Origin: Sodalis praecaptivus
GTDB taxonomy: Bacteria; Pseudomonadota; Gammaproteobacteria; Enterobacterales; Enterobacteriaceae
Direction: 5' to 3'
NCBI RefSeq assembly: GCF_000517425.1
Contig: NZ_CP006569.1
Span: 3,462,760 to 3,526,759, forward strand
DNA length: 64,000 nucleotides
Part shown: positions 40,083 through 48,640 of the stretch, one piece after another
How positions within the stretch are numbered: the stretch's first letter is position 1
Layout of the letters: every line of letters starts with the position of its first letter
Notes under the pieces: model-generated
Seen by the model: only the letters and a program-made list of their open reading frames with translations
What the model was told of the DNA's origin: nothing
The model's database searches: none
Program-made: the position numbers and the translations under genes

Positions 40083-41105
40083 ATGCATTACTCATCTCAA
40101 CCCTCGACGGTCACGGCCGTAGGGGAAAAAATTATGGATCACGCGGTCGCTTATTATATGAGTGACCAGTATATTGCTATTTCGGGTGCCCTGTCCGCAG
40201 GTGATGCACGGCAATATTTATTGGATCATCTCACCGACAATGCTATTCCGCCGCAAATTTACATTGTCGATAAAGATAATTACCTGGAAGGGCTTCTTTC
40301 GGTCAAACGCTTATTTACCGAAGACAATGCCGATGTGCCGGTCGCCAGCTTGATGACGCGGGATTATGTGGCCGTCGCGCCTGAGCAGGATCGCGAACAG
40401 GTCGCCGAAATGCTGGGTAACCATCTGAACGGCCCGGTGCCGGTAGTGCGCCATGCCAAACTTATCGGCGAACTCGGCGAACGGGAAATCGCCGCGCTGC
40501 TGCGCGATGAATATACCGAAGACGCCCAACGTCAGGGTGCCAGCCTGCCGCTGGACGAGCCCTATCTCAGTTCTTCACCCTGGCGGCTGTGGCGAAAACG
40601 CATCAGCTGGCTGATGCTGCTGTTTGTGGCGGAAGCGTATACCGGCACGGTACTTAAAGCCTTTTCCGATGAATTGGAAGCGGCTATCGCGCTGGCGTTC
40701 TTTATTCCGTTACTTATCGGCACCGGCGGCAATAGCGGTACCCAGATCACATCCACATTGGTGCGCGCCATGGCGCTGGGGGAAGTGAGCCTGCGCAATC
40801 TGCCTGCCGTGTTGCGCAAAGAGATTCCCACGTCGTTTTTGGTGGCGATATCTATCGGCTTGGTGGCATGGATACGCGCCTGGATCTTGAATGTCGGCCC
40901 GCAGGTGACGCTGGTGGTCTGCCTGACGCTGATTGCCATTACCATCTGGACGGCAATCGTCTCGTCAATAATCCCACTGCTGCTTAAGCGCTTACGTATC
41001 GATCCGGCGGTTGTGTCGGCACCGTTCATCGCCACATTCATCGACGGCACCGGGCTGATTATCTATTTTGAAATCGCCAAGCTGGTCATGCATGATTTGG
41101 GATGA
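40083..41105 (+). CDS. mgtE: magnesium transporter, MgtE/SLC41 family
   Basis: 340 residues. Residues about 20-145 hold a CBS-domain pair (ISGALSAGDARQYLLDHLTD, SLMTRDYVAVAPEQDREQVA) that senses Mg2+. Residues about 180-340 are the five-helix membrane pore with the family motif PLLIGTGGNSGTQ. The usual N-terminal MgtE_N superhelix is missing, so this is a short form. Start at MHYSSQ behind GGGGA; an upstream in-frame start would lie in the riboswitch hairpin. Regulated by the M-box upstream. Confidence 0.9.
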   Translation: MHYSSQPSTVTAVGEKIMDHAVAYYMSDQYIAISGALSAGDARQYLLDHLTDNAIPPQIYIVDKDNYLEGLLSVKRLFTEDNADVPVASLMTRDYVAVAPEQDREQVAEMLGNHLNGPVPVVRHAKLIGELGEREIAALLRDEYTEDAQRQGASLPLDEPYLSSSPWRLWRKRISWLMLLFVAEAYTGTVLKAFSDELEAAIALAFFIPLLIGTGGNSGTQITSTLVRAMALGEVSLRNLPAVLRKEIPTSFLVAISIGLVAWIRAWILNVGPQVTLVVCLTLIAITIWTAIVSSIIPLLLKRLRIDPAVVSAPFIATFIDGTGLIIYFEIAKLVMHDLG

Positions 41106-41230
41106 TGGTCTTCGCGGTGTGGCACTATAGATTACCGTTACACCTCACCATCGCGCGGGGCGTGCTCTTCACGGCACGGCCCGGCCCCAATGGGAGCCCT
41201 CCCCCCGGCGGCGCGGGGCGGAAGGCGCAA

Positions 41231-41530
41231 CTAATGGTGGGCTAGCTGACTGTCGGCGTTTTCCTCCACAAAATGTGAAACCGATATCAGACGGTCGAAA
41301 TGCGCCAACAATAAATCGGCGTCGCTTGAGAGGATCTCAGCCGAGGCCTCCGGCGCCGACAATATCGCTTTTTGAATATTGCTCGACATACTGGCGGGAA
41401 TACCTTTGCCCACGGTCAGCACCAGCGCCGCCAACAGCAGCGATTGCGCTTCAACCTGCGCCGTCAGTTCTTTGGTCTGGACATCCGCCTTGGCCATTTT
41501 AATCAAAAGATCGATCACTAGGTTTTTCAT
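41231..41530 (-). CDS. iraP: anti-adapter protein IraP
   Basis: 99 residues. The N-terminus MKNLVIDLLIKMAKADVQTK followed by ELTAQVEAQ parallels E. coli IraP MKNLIAELLFKLAQ...KELCAQVEA; the C-terminal half is diverged and 13 residues longer. IraP binds RssB and protects sigma-S from ClpXP when phosphate or magnesium is low. The gene lies near phoA in E. coli, part of the same conserved segment. It is next to an Mg2+-controlled gene here. No PhoP box was found upstream. Confidence 0.75.
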   Translation of the reverse strand: MKNLVIDLLIKMAKADVQTKELTAQVEAQSLLLAALVLTVGKGIPASMSSNIQKAILSAPEASAEILSSDADLLLAHFDRLISVSHFVEENADSQLAHH

Positions 41531-42306
41531 GGTGGCTTTTACTCAATAAGAGATTACCCGTAAACGCTATCAAAAATTCAGCGACGCGTATACGTCACGG
41601 CGGCTAATGTTGGTTATGCGTCTTCTGATAGTCGAATATTCAGACGCCCATCGCCGTTTCAGGGATTAAGACAGACGCAAATCCGGGCCATGTGCATGGC
41701 TGCAACCTGCCATCAAGCGTGTTGTGAACGCGACACGCGCGCGATAAAGCGACGCTTTTTTGCGCAGATGCATTAGTGCTTTAGCGAGAAAGCCCTTCGT
41801 CAGGCGTCAACCGATTAAAAATGCGCCCCGTACAGTCAGGGGCAAAGAAACAACCAGAGGGATACTCAACGGCCAAAACTTTGCAAGGTGGTCCGCGTTG
41901 CGGCGTCGCCCCCCACGCCAGTCCGCAACCGTCATGGTAACGGTGGCCGTCCAGCGTGGAGCACCCTAAGCCGTAAGGGTAACGCGCGTGTGCTGAGCGA
42001 GAACATCAGCGGCCATGCCTGGTTAAACTAAACCGCGCGCCGTGGCGGGGTTAATCAGCGCGCCGGTTCATCCAGCGCCAATGCCCTGCTTTCTCGCCAC
42101 ATCTTATACGCCGCTGTCGTTAGAATGTGCGGCGTGTTTTCCCGGGTGTTGATACTGTTGTGCCGACACCTTAAACCGTCGGACACCTGTAAACTGCTTG
42201 CGTCTATTTTATATCTATAACAAAATCACCGCTGAACCTGTATCTGTAATGAATATAATACCATTGGCGGTCAATAACCTATTTCTTACGTAAAAGAGCG
42301 TGGCAG
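41531..42306 (+). other. long spacer between iraP and the RpiR gene
   Basis: 776 bases with no supportable gene. A possible promoter for the RpiR gene has TATAAT at 42254-42259 and a poor -35 (GCTGAA, 42231-42236) 17 bases away. Confidence 0.4.
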
Positions 42307-43191
42307 ATGACGGAACCTCCAACCCTCCCCTCGATGGACGACGCGCCTGAAGCGCCACAATTGATTCAGCGCCTGCGAACCGGATTGGCTCAGCTCAGCC
42401 CAACCGAGAGAAAAGTGGCGCGCGCGCTGCTGGCGGATTACCCCAGCGCGGGCTTGGATTCGGTGCAAAGCCTGGCACAGCAGGCCCAGGTCAGCGCGCC
42501 GTCGGTGGTACGATTCGCGCGCCGACTGGGATTTCGTGGCTTCGTAGAATTACAGCAGGCGCTGCGCGCCGAGCTTTCCTGGCGGTCGAATGGACCGCTG
42601 CAGCTACTGGACCGTCGGCAAACCGCCGGCTGCCACGCCGAGCTGATGGAAACCTCGCTGCAGGCCACCTGCCACGCCATTAGCCAGTCGCTGCGTCACA
42701 TACCGGCCTTCGACATGCAGCAGGCGATTGAACTGCTCAGTCAGGGCGGCAAACGGGTGACGTTGGGCGGCGGGCGCTTTAGTCAGTCGCTGGCTATCTA
42801 TCTGGAACGCCACTTGCGGCAACTGCGACCGCAGGTCATGCTGCTGCCGGAAGTGCCGCACCAACGGATCCTGCCTATCGTCGACGCCGGCCGACAGGAC
42901 ATTTTTGTTTTATTCGATTTTCGCCGTTACCAGCGCACGATGGCGACGCTGGCGCAGCAGGTCACCGAGCGTGGCGCGACTCTAATTCTGGTGACCGACT
43001 CGCATCTGTCCCCTCTTGCCGCCCATGCCCAGGTCGTACTGCCGGTGCAGGTAGAGTCTTGCTGGCCATTCGATACCCACGCCGCCGCTTTTGTGCTCAC
43101 GGAAACGCTGGCGGCCGGCGTGCTAGCGCGCTTGGGGGACCAGGCGCTGGAACGCATGGCGCAGTGGGAGCAGCTCGATCCGCAGGCCTAA
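42307..43191 (+). CDS. RpiR/MurR-family transcriptional regulator
   Basis: 294 residues: N-terminal HTH_6 domain (about 18-95, LSPTERKVARALLADYPSAG and SAPSVVRFARRLGFRGF) and C-terminal SIS domain (about 130-275) with GGGRFSQSLAIYLERHL. SIS domains usually bind phosphosugars, but the ligand-binding Ser/Thr residues are not evident. Followed in the same direction by an N-formylglutamate-amidohydrolase-like gene, which may be its target (inference). Ends inside a 54-bp duplicated segment. Confidence 0.88.
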   Translation: MTEPPTLPSMDDAPEAPQLIQRLRTGLAQLSPTERKVARALLADYPSAGLDSVQSLAQQAQVSAPSVVRFARRLGFRGFVELQQALRAELSWRSNGPLQLLDRRQTAGCHAELMETSLQATCHAISQSLRHIPAFDMQQAIELLSQGGKRVTLGGGRFSQSLAIYLERHLRQLRPQVMLLPEVPHQRILPIVDAGRQDIFVLFDFRRYQRTMATLAQQVTERGATLILVTDSHLSPLAAHAQVVLPVQVESCWPFDTHAAAFVLTETLAAGVLARLGDQALERMAQWEQLDPQA

Positions 43192-43296
43192 TGGCCCTTT
43201 TCATTTCGGGCGCTAAAAAGGCGTCCAGGAGACACCCAGGCGTAATAACCCTTTTCATTTCAGGCGCTACAAAGGCGTCCAGGAGACACCGCTGAC
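43189..43296 (+). repeat. 54-bp tandem duplication carrying the next gene's ribosome binding site
   Basis: Two copies starting TAATGGCCCTTTTCATTTC (43189) and TAATAACCCTTTTCATTTC (43243), about 85-90% alike, both containing GGCGTCCAGGAGACACC. The first copy begins on the stop codon of the RpiR gene. Only the second AGGAG (43281-43285) is placed to serve the following start. Confidence 0.9.
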
Positions 43297-44097
43297 GTGA
43301 TGAATGCCGCCCTTCCCCCGCCGCTGTTGGCCTTAGACGAACCCGAGCCCGCCGGCATTGCGCGGCCCGGCGCCGCTTCGCCGTTTGTTATTCTTTGTGA
43401 TCACGCGGGCAAACGCATTCCGCGCCTGCTCGATTCGCTGGGATTGCCGCGGCGGGAAATCGCGCGTCATATCGGCTGGGATATCGGCGCGCTCGGCGTT
43501 GCGCAAGGGTTGAGCGCCCGGCTACAGGCCACACTGGTCTATCAGCGCTATTCGCGGCTGGTTATCGACTGCAACCGGCAACCGGACGCCCCCAGCGCTA
43601 TCCCGACCGTTTCGGAGCAAACCCCCATTCCGGGCAATCGGGCGCTGACTCCCGCCGACAGGGCGGCGCGGCGAGCGGCAATTTTCGATCCATATCATCA
43701 GGCCATTAATGCCTTGCTGCACCGCCGTCTCGCGTGCGCTAAGCCGACCTGCCTTATCGCCATGCATAGCTTTACGCCCGCGTTCATGGGGCTTTCCCGA
43801 CCCTGGCAGATAGGGGTTTTGTTTGACCGCCAGCCGGCGTTCGCCCGGGAAGTGCTGCGGTTGTTACAGCGGGCGGGGGATTGGGTGGTGGGTGAGAATC
43901 AACCTTATGCTTTGGATGATACCGATTACGCGGTGCCGGTGTATGCCTATGGTCATCGCCTACCCTATGTGGAGATCGAAATCCGGCAAGATTTGATTGC
44001 CGATGTCGGCGGCCAACGGGCGTGGGCGGCGCGGTTGGCCCAGCTGTTACCCATGGCCTGGCAATGTTGGCAGGCGAACGGCGCTCAGGTCAGCTGA
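43297..44097 (+). CDS. N-formylglutamate amidohydrolase family protein
   Basis: 266 residues of the FGase (HutG-like) metal hydrolase family: FVILCDHAGKRIPRLLDSLG, HIGWDIGALGVAQGLSARLQ, YSRLVIDCNRQPDAPSAIP, MHSFTPAFMG, PYVEIEIRQDLI. The His/Asp/Arg/Glu pattern of the family is intact. True substrates of this subgroup are often unknown, and there are no hut genes around. Start could be GTG (43297) or the ATG next to it; spacing from AGGAG favours GTG. Its 3' end overlaps the oppositely oriented dehydrogenase gene by 13 bases. Confidence 0.85.
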   Translation: MMNAALPPPLLALDEPEPAGIARPGAASPFVILCDHAGKRIPRLLDSLGLPRREIARHIGWDIGALGVAQGLSARLQATLVYQRYSRLVIDCNRQPDAPSAIPTVSEQTPIPGNRALTPADRAARRAAIFDPYHQAINALLHRRLACAKPTCLIAMHSFTPAFMGLSRPWQIGVLFDRQPAFAREVLRLLQRAGDWVVGENQPYALDDTDYAVPVYAYGHRLPYVEIEIRQDLIADVGGQRAWAARLAQLLPMAWQCWQANGAQVS

Positions 44098-45044
44098 CGC
44101 ACCGGCGCGCCATTTAGCCACGCCTGGATATCCTCCACCGCTTCACGGAAATAAAGGCGATAATTACTGTCGGACACGTAGCCGAGATGTGGAGTCGCCA
44201 GCACGTTGGGCAACTGACGTAAACGGTCTTGCGCCGGTAAGGGTTCGACCTCAAAGACATCCAGCCCGGCGCCGGCAATTCGCCCTTGCTCCAGCGCCGT
44301 TATCAGCGCATCACGCTCGACAATGGCCGCCCTTGAGGTATTGATAAGCAACGCGCCCGGCTTCATCTGCGCCAGCTCCGCCGCGCCGATAAGGCCGCGG
44401 GTACGCTCGCTTAACACCAAATGGATTGATACAATATCGCTGGCGGCCAGCAATGCCTCTTTCGATGCCGCCAGCGTGACGCCTGCGGCCGCGGCCGATT
44501 CCGCGTCAAGATGCCGGCTCCAGGCTACCACCTCCATGCCGAACGCCTGCGCCACCCGGGCCATGGCGCCGCCGATTTTGCCAAGGCCCAACAAGCCCAA
44601 ACGTTTTCCCTTAAGCGTCAGTCCCAAACTATGCTGCCAGGGGCCGTTTTGCCGCAGCGCCTGATTCTCCGGCACAATATGGCGCGCCAGGCCCAATATC
44701 AGCGCCCAGGTCAACTCCATCGGGGGCGCCGAGTCGCTGGCGGTACCACAAACGGTGATATCACGCGCGCGCGCGGCGTCAAGGTCGATAGCCGCGTTAC
44801 GCATACCGGACGTCACGACCATCCGCAGCGCCGGCAGCCGATCCATTAGCGAGGCGGTCAATGGCGTGCGCTCGCGCATTACCACAATAATCGCGCAATC
44901 GACAAGCTGCGCTGCTAAGGCGGCTTCATCCTCATAATGGGTCGTCAGGCTGAAAACATCGACGCTGGCGCCGTTAAAGGCCCAGTCGGCGAGGGTTAAG
45001 GCGACGTGCTGATAATCATCCAGAATGGCGCAACGCAGGCTCAT
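44085..45044 (-). CDS. D-2-hydroxyacid dehydrogenase family protein
   Basis: 319 residues of the NAD-dependent D-isomer hydroxyacid dehydrogenase family. Dinucleotide motif GLLGLGKIGGAMARVAQAFG, substrate-side Arg in NTSRAAIVERDALI, Glu in DVFEVEPLP, and catalytic His in ATPHLGYVS, giving the Arg/Glu/His triad. Specific substrate unknown. Start at MSLRCAI after AAAGAGA rather than six codons upstream. Confidence 0.9.
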   Translation of the reverse strand: MSLRCAILDDYQHVALTLADWAFNGASVDVFSLTTHYEDEAALAAQLVDCAIIVVMRERTPLTASLMDRLPALRMVVTSGMRNAAIDLDAARARDITVCGTASDSAPPMELTWALILGLARHIVPENQALRQNGPWQHSLGLTLKGKRLGLLGLGKIGGAMARVAQAFGMEVVAWSRHLDAESAAAAGVTLAASKEALLAASDIVSIHLVLSERTRGLIGAAELAQMKPGALLINTSRAAIVERDALITALEQGRIAGAGLDVFEVEPLPAQDRLRQLPNVLATPHLGYVSDSNYRLYFREAVEDIQAWLNGAPVRQLT

Positions 45045-45263
45045 GGCAGATCTCTTTAGCAATTGCAGCGGCAGCGGCGGGCAGCGTTTTTCCCTATCGC
45101 TACCCTGCGCTGACCGTGGCCGTCAACGGATAAACACACCATAGCAAAACCGCGACAGTGCCGGCAATGCCGCAAAAGACGCCCCCGAGGTCGCACGCGA
45201 CAATGGTCAGCAGGCGACGCACCGCGCCGCTCTATAACGATTCTTTAGCTGGAGAAAACCATC

Positions 45264-46025
45264 ATGTCTACGTTTCTTTCTACCCCCAATGAAGTCGCCG
45301 GCAAAGTGGTGCTGGTCACCGGCGCCGCCAGCGGTATCGGCCGCAGCATCGCCGAGTTAATGCACCAGCGCGGCGCCCGGGTCATCGCCGAAGATGTTCA
45401 GCCGGAGGTTAACCAACTTGCCGCCGAAAACCTTATCCCGCTGGTGGCCGACATTACCGCCGACGGGGCGGCAGAGCAGGCGGTGACCCTAGCGCAAAAC
45501 GCATTCGGCCGCTTGGACATTCTGGTCAACTGCGCCGGCCGCATTCTTTATAAACCATTGATTGAATTGACTCGTGAGGAGTGGCAATGGCAGATGGAGA
45601 CCAACGTCACCGGCGCATTCCTGCATTCTCGCGAAGCAATGAAAGTCATGATGCAACAGCGCAACGGCGCGATTGTGAATATCGCATCCTATGCCGCCTA
45701 CTTCGCCTTTCCCGGCATCGCCGCGTATACCGCCTCCAAAGGCGCGCTGGTGCAGTTGACCCGCACTCAGGCGCTGGAAGCGATTGCCTACGGCATTCGG
45801 GTGAATGCTATCGGCGTCGGCGACGTGGTCACCAATATTCTTAATCACTTTCGCGAAGATGGTCGGGAATTCCTCGCCGAACACGGGCGCAATGCCCCCA
45901 TAGGCCGAGCGGCGCAACCACAGGAAATTGCGGAGATCGCGGCTTTCCTGGCCTCCGATCGCGCCAGTTTTATGGTGGGTTCGGTGGTCATGGCCGATGG
46001 CGGCATCAGCGTACAGATAGGTTAA
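45264..46025 (+). CDS. short-chain dehydrogenase/reductase
   Basis: 253 residues, classical SDR. Cofactor motif TGAASGIGRSIAELM (residues 20-34), NCAG at about 89-92, catalytic Ser of NIASYAAY and Tyr/Lys in YTASK. The ending MVGSVVMADGGISVQIG is typical. Asp at the end of beta strand 2 (IAEDVQ) suggests NAD over NADP. Substrate unknown. Convergent with the AraC-type gene 18 bases away. Confidence 0.92.
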   Translation: MSTFLSTPNEVAGKVVLVTGAASGIGRSIAELMHQRGARVIAEDVQPEVNQLAAENLIPLVADITADGAAEQAVTLAQNAFGRLDILVNCAGRILYKPLIELTREEWQWQMETNVTGAFLHSREAMKVMMQQRNGAIVNIASYAAYFAFPGIAAYTASKGALVQLTRTQALEAIAYGIRVNAIGVGDVVTNILNHFREDGREFLAEHGRNAPIGRAAQPQEIAEIAAFLASDRASFMVGSVVMADGGISVQIG

Positions 46026-46043
46026 GACCCGCCGCGCGACCCG

Positions 46044-47066
46044 CTATTGTCGGTAGTGGCTTGGCGATACCCCGACTTCACGCCGAAACACCTGTGAGAA
46101 ATGGCCGGGACTGGAATAACCGACTTCCAGGCCGATGTCGATAATGCTGCGCCGGGTATCGGCAAGCAATTGGCGGGCGCGCCGCATACGCAGCCGGATA
46201 AAGTAGTTGGAGGGGGAGAGCCCGGTGGCATTCTTGAACTGCCGGCTGAAGTGGTATTTGCTCAACCCCGCCGCCTGGGCAATTACGGCAAGATCAAACG
46301 GCTGCGACAGCCTGGCCTCCATTTCCGCCGTTGCCTTTTGTAAGCGAAACGCCTGCAACGCAGGGCGGCGCATGCCCGTGCCGGCGCCGGCTTTCACGTA
46401 GAAGCGCGCCAAGTGGACAGCCAGACATTGCGCCAGTCCGGCGATAAACGTGGTGCTGGTATCATGCCGCCTCAGCAATTCGCGGCGACATAGGGCAAGC
46501 AGTTGTGAAATGACCTCGTCTCGTTCGCCCGCCGCTTCGCGGATACGGCACGGCCGTCCCTGCACCTGGGCGACGGCCTCTTCCAGCAACGACACCCCCA
46601 GATAAACGTGCATGACCTCAAACGGCTCTGGGCCGTGGGCCTGCCAGCGCATTTCATAAGGCACGTCGGTGGCGGTCAAATAGAAATCACCCGCGCTGAC
46701 GTCCTTCGCCTGCCAGCGTTCACCGACGCCACGCTCCTCTACCCGGGCGCAACCGGTGAGGATCCACACCAGCAGCGGCTCCGCCACGGCGGGGACCTGT
46801 ACACTCTGCTCAGTGCGCTGACGACGGAAAATCTGTACCAGTATATCCGGCTGCAGATGGGCTTCATTGCCGGCAATGCGCTCCCCCGGGATGTGCGCCT
46901 CAAGACCGAGCGGGGTGGTTTGCCCGGTATCCACCCGCACGGCACGCGATGCCCGCTGCGCTAAGTGTTCCGGCGCGAAGCCAGGAGCCATCAGGCTGGG
47001 AGGTGCGGTCACGCCAGCGGAAGCTCGTTGCCCGGCATGCGTTGGTTTCCTCGTGTTGGACCCCAT
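46044..47066 (-). CDS. AraC-family transcriptional regulator (cupin-type N-terminus)
   Basis: 340 residues. Residues about 60-200 resemble an AraC-type cupin sensor (LLVWILTGCARVEE, GDFYLTATDVPYEMRWQ). The C-terminal 100 residues are two helix-turn-helices (LAVIAQAAGLSKYHFSRQFK, RSIIDIGLEVGYSSPGHFSQ, FRREVGVSPSHYRQ). Start at MGSNTRK, preceded by GGAGG at ideal distance; the open frame extends 36 codons further but without support. Could control the neighbouring SDR gene (inference). Confidence 0.88.
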   Translation of the reverse strand: MGSNTRKPTHAGQRASAGVTAPPSLMAPGFAPEHLAQRASRAVRVDTGQTTPLGLEAHIPGERIAGNEAHLQPDILVQIFRRQRTEQSVQVPAVAEPLLVWILTGCARVEERGVGERWQAKDVSAGDFYLTATDVPYEMRWQAHGPEPFEVMHVYLGVSLLEEAVAQVQGRPCRIREAAGERDEVISQLLALCRRELLRRHDTSTTFIAGLAQCLAVHLARFYVKAGAGTGMRRPALQAFRLQKATAEMEARLSQPFDLAVIAQAAGLSKYHFSRQFKNATGLSPSNYFIRLRMRRARQLLADTRRSIIDIGLEVGYSSPGHFSQVFRREVGVSPSHYRQ

Positions 47067-47177
47067 ATGGCCTCCGCTTTCTTTCGTCAAGCTCACCGTG
47101 TTTTGCACGCGCTCTATCGCCGTTGACCCGCCCTCGTCTGAAAGACCTGGAGCACGCGCTGCAAGTTCTCGCAAAAG

Positions 47178-47197
47178 TACTGGATGTAATTACAGTA
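47178..47197 (+). promoter_or_regulatory. LexA (SOS) box before the antirepressor gene
   Basis: TACTGGATGTAATTACAGTA has the CTG-N10-CAG core and the flanking TA of the LexA consensus, with one deviation in CTGT. A second, one-armed site follows at 47200-47219 (CTGTATAT intact). A possible -10 TATATT (47204-47209) with a poor -35 at 47181-47186 would be covered by LexA. Confidence 0.75.
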
Positions 47198-47258
47198 TTG
47201 CTGTATATTTATTGTACTCCAATGGAGAGCCGTTGCTTTTACTTGAGTGGTGAACATT

Positions 47259-47972
47259 ATGATGATATCCGCAGCGGGCTTTGTAGCCCATCATCAAACC
47301 GTCGCAATGAGCAGCCGTGAGTTGGCCGATTTAACCGGCGCCACCCATGGCGAAGTCAAGCGCCTGATTGTAAGTCTAGACAGCGGCAAGCGTCTGTCCC
47401 AGCCTCTTCGCACGGCCGACTATCTCCTCGCCAACGGGCAGCCGCGCCAGGAATACCTGCTCGACCAGCGTGATTCGTTGACGGTTGTCGCCCTGCTGTC
47501 GCCATCCTTCACCCCCGTGGTGCTTGACCGCTGGCAGGCGCGGGAAACGACGCATGATCTTCCCGATTTTACCAACCCGGCGGCCGCGGCGCGCGCTTGG
47601 GCGGAAGAGTTCGAGCGGCGACAGGCCGCGGAAAAACATCTGGCGACCCTGGCGCCGAAAGCCCGTTTCTTTGACCGTTATGTTGCCGTGGAGGGCGCAA
47701 TGGGGTTCCGCCAGGTCTGTAAGCTATTGAGGGTCAAGGAGTCGGAGTTTCGTCAATTTTTGCTGGAGCGGCAGATCATGTATCGGCTGGCGGGCGTTTT
47801 GACCCCGTATCAGCAGCACCTTGATGCCGGGCGGTTTGAATTGCATACCGGCACCAGCGGCAGCCGCTACACCTTTGCTCAGGCGCGTTTTACCGCCAAG
47901 GGCGTAAAATGGATAGCCGATTTGTGGGCCGCCCACGCGGCAACCCCACAGGCAAAAAGCGCGGCGGCATAA
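47259..47972 (+). CDS. phage antirepressor, Rha-type N-terminus and KilAC (ANT) C-terminus
   Basis: 237 residues. The N-terminal part (SSRELADLTGATHGEVKRLI, QEYLLDQRDSLTVVALLSPS, VVLDRWQARE) matches phage regulatory protein Rha/AntA-like domains. A charged linker (AARAWAEEFERRQAAEKHLA) leads to a KilAC domain (FFDRYVAVEGAMGFRQVCKL, FRQFLLERQIMYRLAG, FTAKGVKWIADLW). Such proteins inactivate phage repressors to start lytic growth. The start is uncertain among GTG 47247, ATG 47259 and ATG 47262, with no strong ribosome binding site. No other phage gene is nearby, so this is an orphan. A LexA box lies 60 bases upstream. Confidence 0.85.
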   Translation: MMISAAGFVAHHQTVAMSSRELADLTGATHGEVKRLIVSLDSGKRLSQPLRTADYLLANGQPRQEYLLDQRDSLTVVALLSPSFTPVVLDRWQARETTHDLPDFTNPAAAARAWAEEFERRQAAEKHLATLAPKARFFDRYVAVEGAMGFRQVCKLLRVKESEFRQFLLERQIMYRLAGVLTPYQQHLDAGRFELHTGTSGSRYTFAQARFTAKGVKWIADLWAAHAATPQAKSAAA

Positions 47973-48111
47973 ACGCGACCGACGCGGCGACCCGCGCTTC
48001 GCGCAGAGTGGCCGCCAAGGCGGACTACGCCACCGACAGGCTGGCGACAAACCACCTTCTACGCCGGCAAACGGACAAACCCGGCGCAAAAGGGTAACCC
48101 CCTGCGCGCGA

Positions 48112-48573
48112 TTAACGCTCCTCCACCCGTGCCTCACCCGGTGGAAACGCGTGGTGAAGCCTTACGCGCGCCTGCTGCACGCCCTGCTCCACCTCCTGCA
48201 TCGGCTGCGGCGGGCGAGCGCAGCAAGGCGGAATGCCACCCTGACGCTTGCCTGCCATACGGCGATACATGCCCGGCGATTCTCCGTATTCGCGTTTAAA
48301 ACTGCGGGAAAACGATTGTTGGGAATCAAACCCTACCGCCAGCGCGACCGACAGTATGGCTTCATTACCGGTGGCCAAGCGGCAAGCGGATTCGGACAAC
48401 CGCCGGCGACGAATGTAATTGGCCAGCGGATAACCGGTATGGTGTTTGAACATACGCTGCAAATACCATTTAGAGAAACCGGCGCGCTCCGCCACGTGGT
48501 CAATATCCAGCGGCTGTTCCAGATTTGCCTCAATCCAGGCGATTAAATCTTGTACTATTCCGGCATGACTCAT
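48112..48573 (-). CDS. SoxS/MarA/Rob-type AraC-family activator with C-terminal extension
   Basis: 153 residues. The first 105 parallel SoxS and the Rob DNA-binding domain: MSHAGIVQDLIAWIEANLEQ, AGFSKWYLQRMFKHHTGYPL, NYIRRRRLSESACRL, VGFDSQQSFSRSFKREYGES. Members of this group activate marbox genes for efflux and redox resistance. Unlike SoxS (107) it has about 45 more residues, proline- and arginine-rich with a CC pair, and no Rob-like effector domain. Good GGGAGAG site. Lies 64 bases after the TetR gene on the same strand with an inverted repeat in the gap. Confidence 0.85.
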   Translation of the reverse strand: MSHAGIVQDLIAWIEANLEQPLDIDHVAERAGFSKWYLQRMFKHHTGYPLANYIRRRRLSESACRLATGNEAILSVALAVGFDSQQSFSRSFKREYGESPGMYRRMAGKRQGGIPPCCARPPQPMQEVEQGVQQARVRLHHAFPPGEARVEER

Positions 48574-48612
48574 CTTATCTCTCCCTTGGCTAGCGAAGGG
48601 AAGATACTAACC

Positions 48613-48640
48613 TAGTGACTAATTAAGTCAATAGTCACTA
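48613..48640. promoter_or_regulatory. inverted repeat, candidate TetR-family operator
   Basis: Perfect 9-bp arms TAGTGACTA / TAGTCACTA around 10 bases, containing a nested TGACT / AGTCA repeat. It begins on the stop codon of the TetR gene and lies 40 bases before the SoxS-like start, where it could block that gene's promoter. Confidence 0.65.

Noticed and set aside
41760-41969. Small gene between iraP and the RpiR gene
   Set aside because: Basic, low-information sequence without ribosome binding site or hydrophobic or family features.
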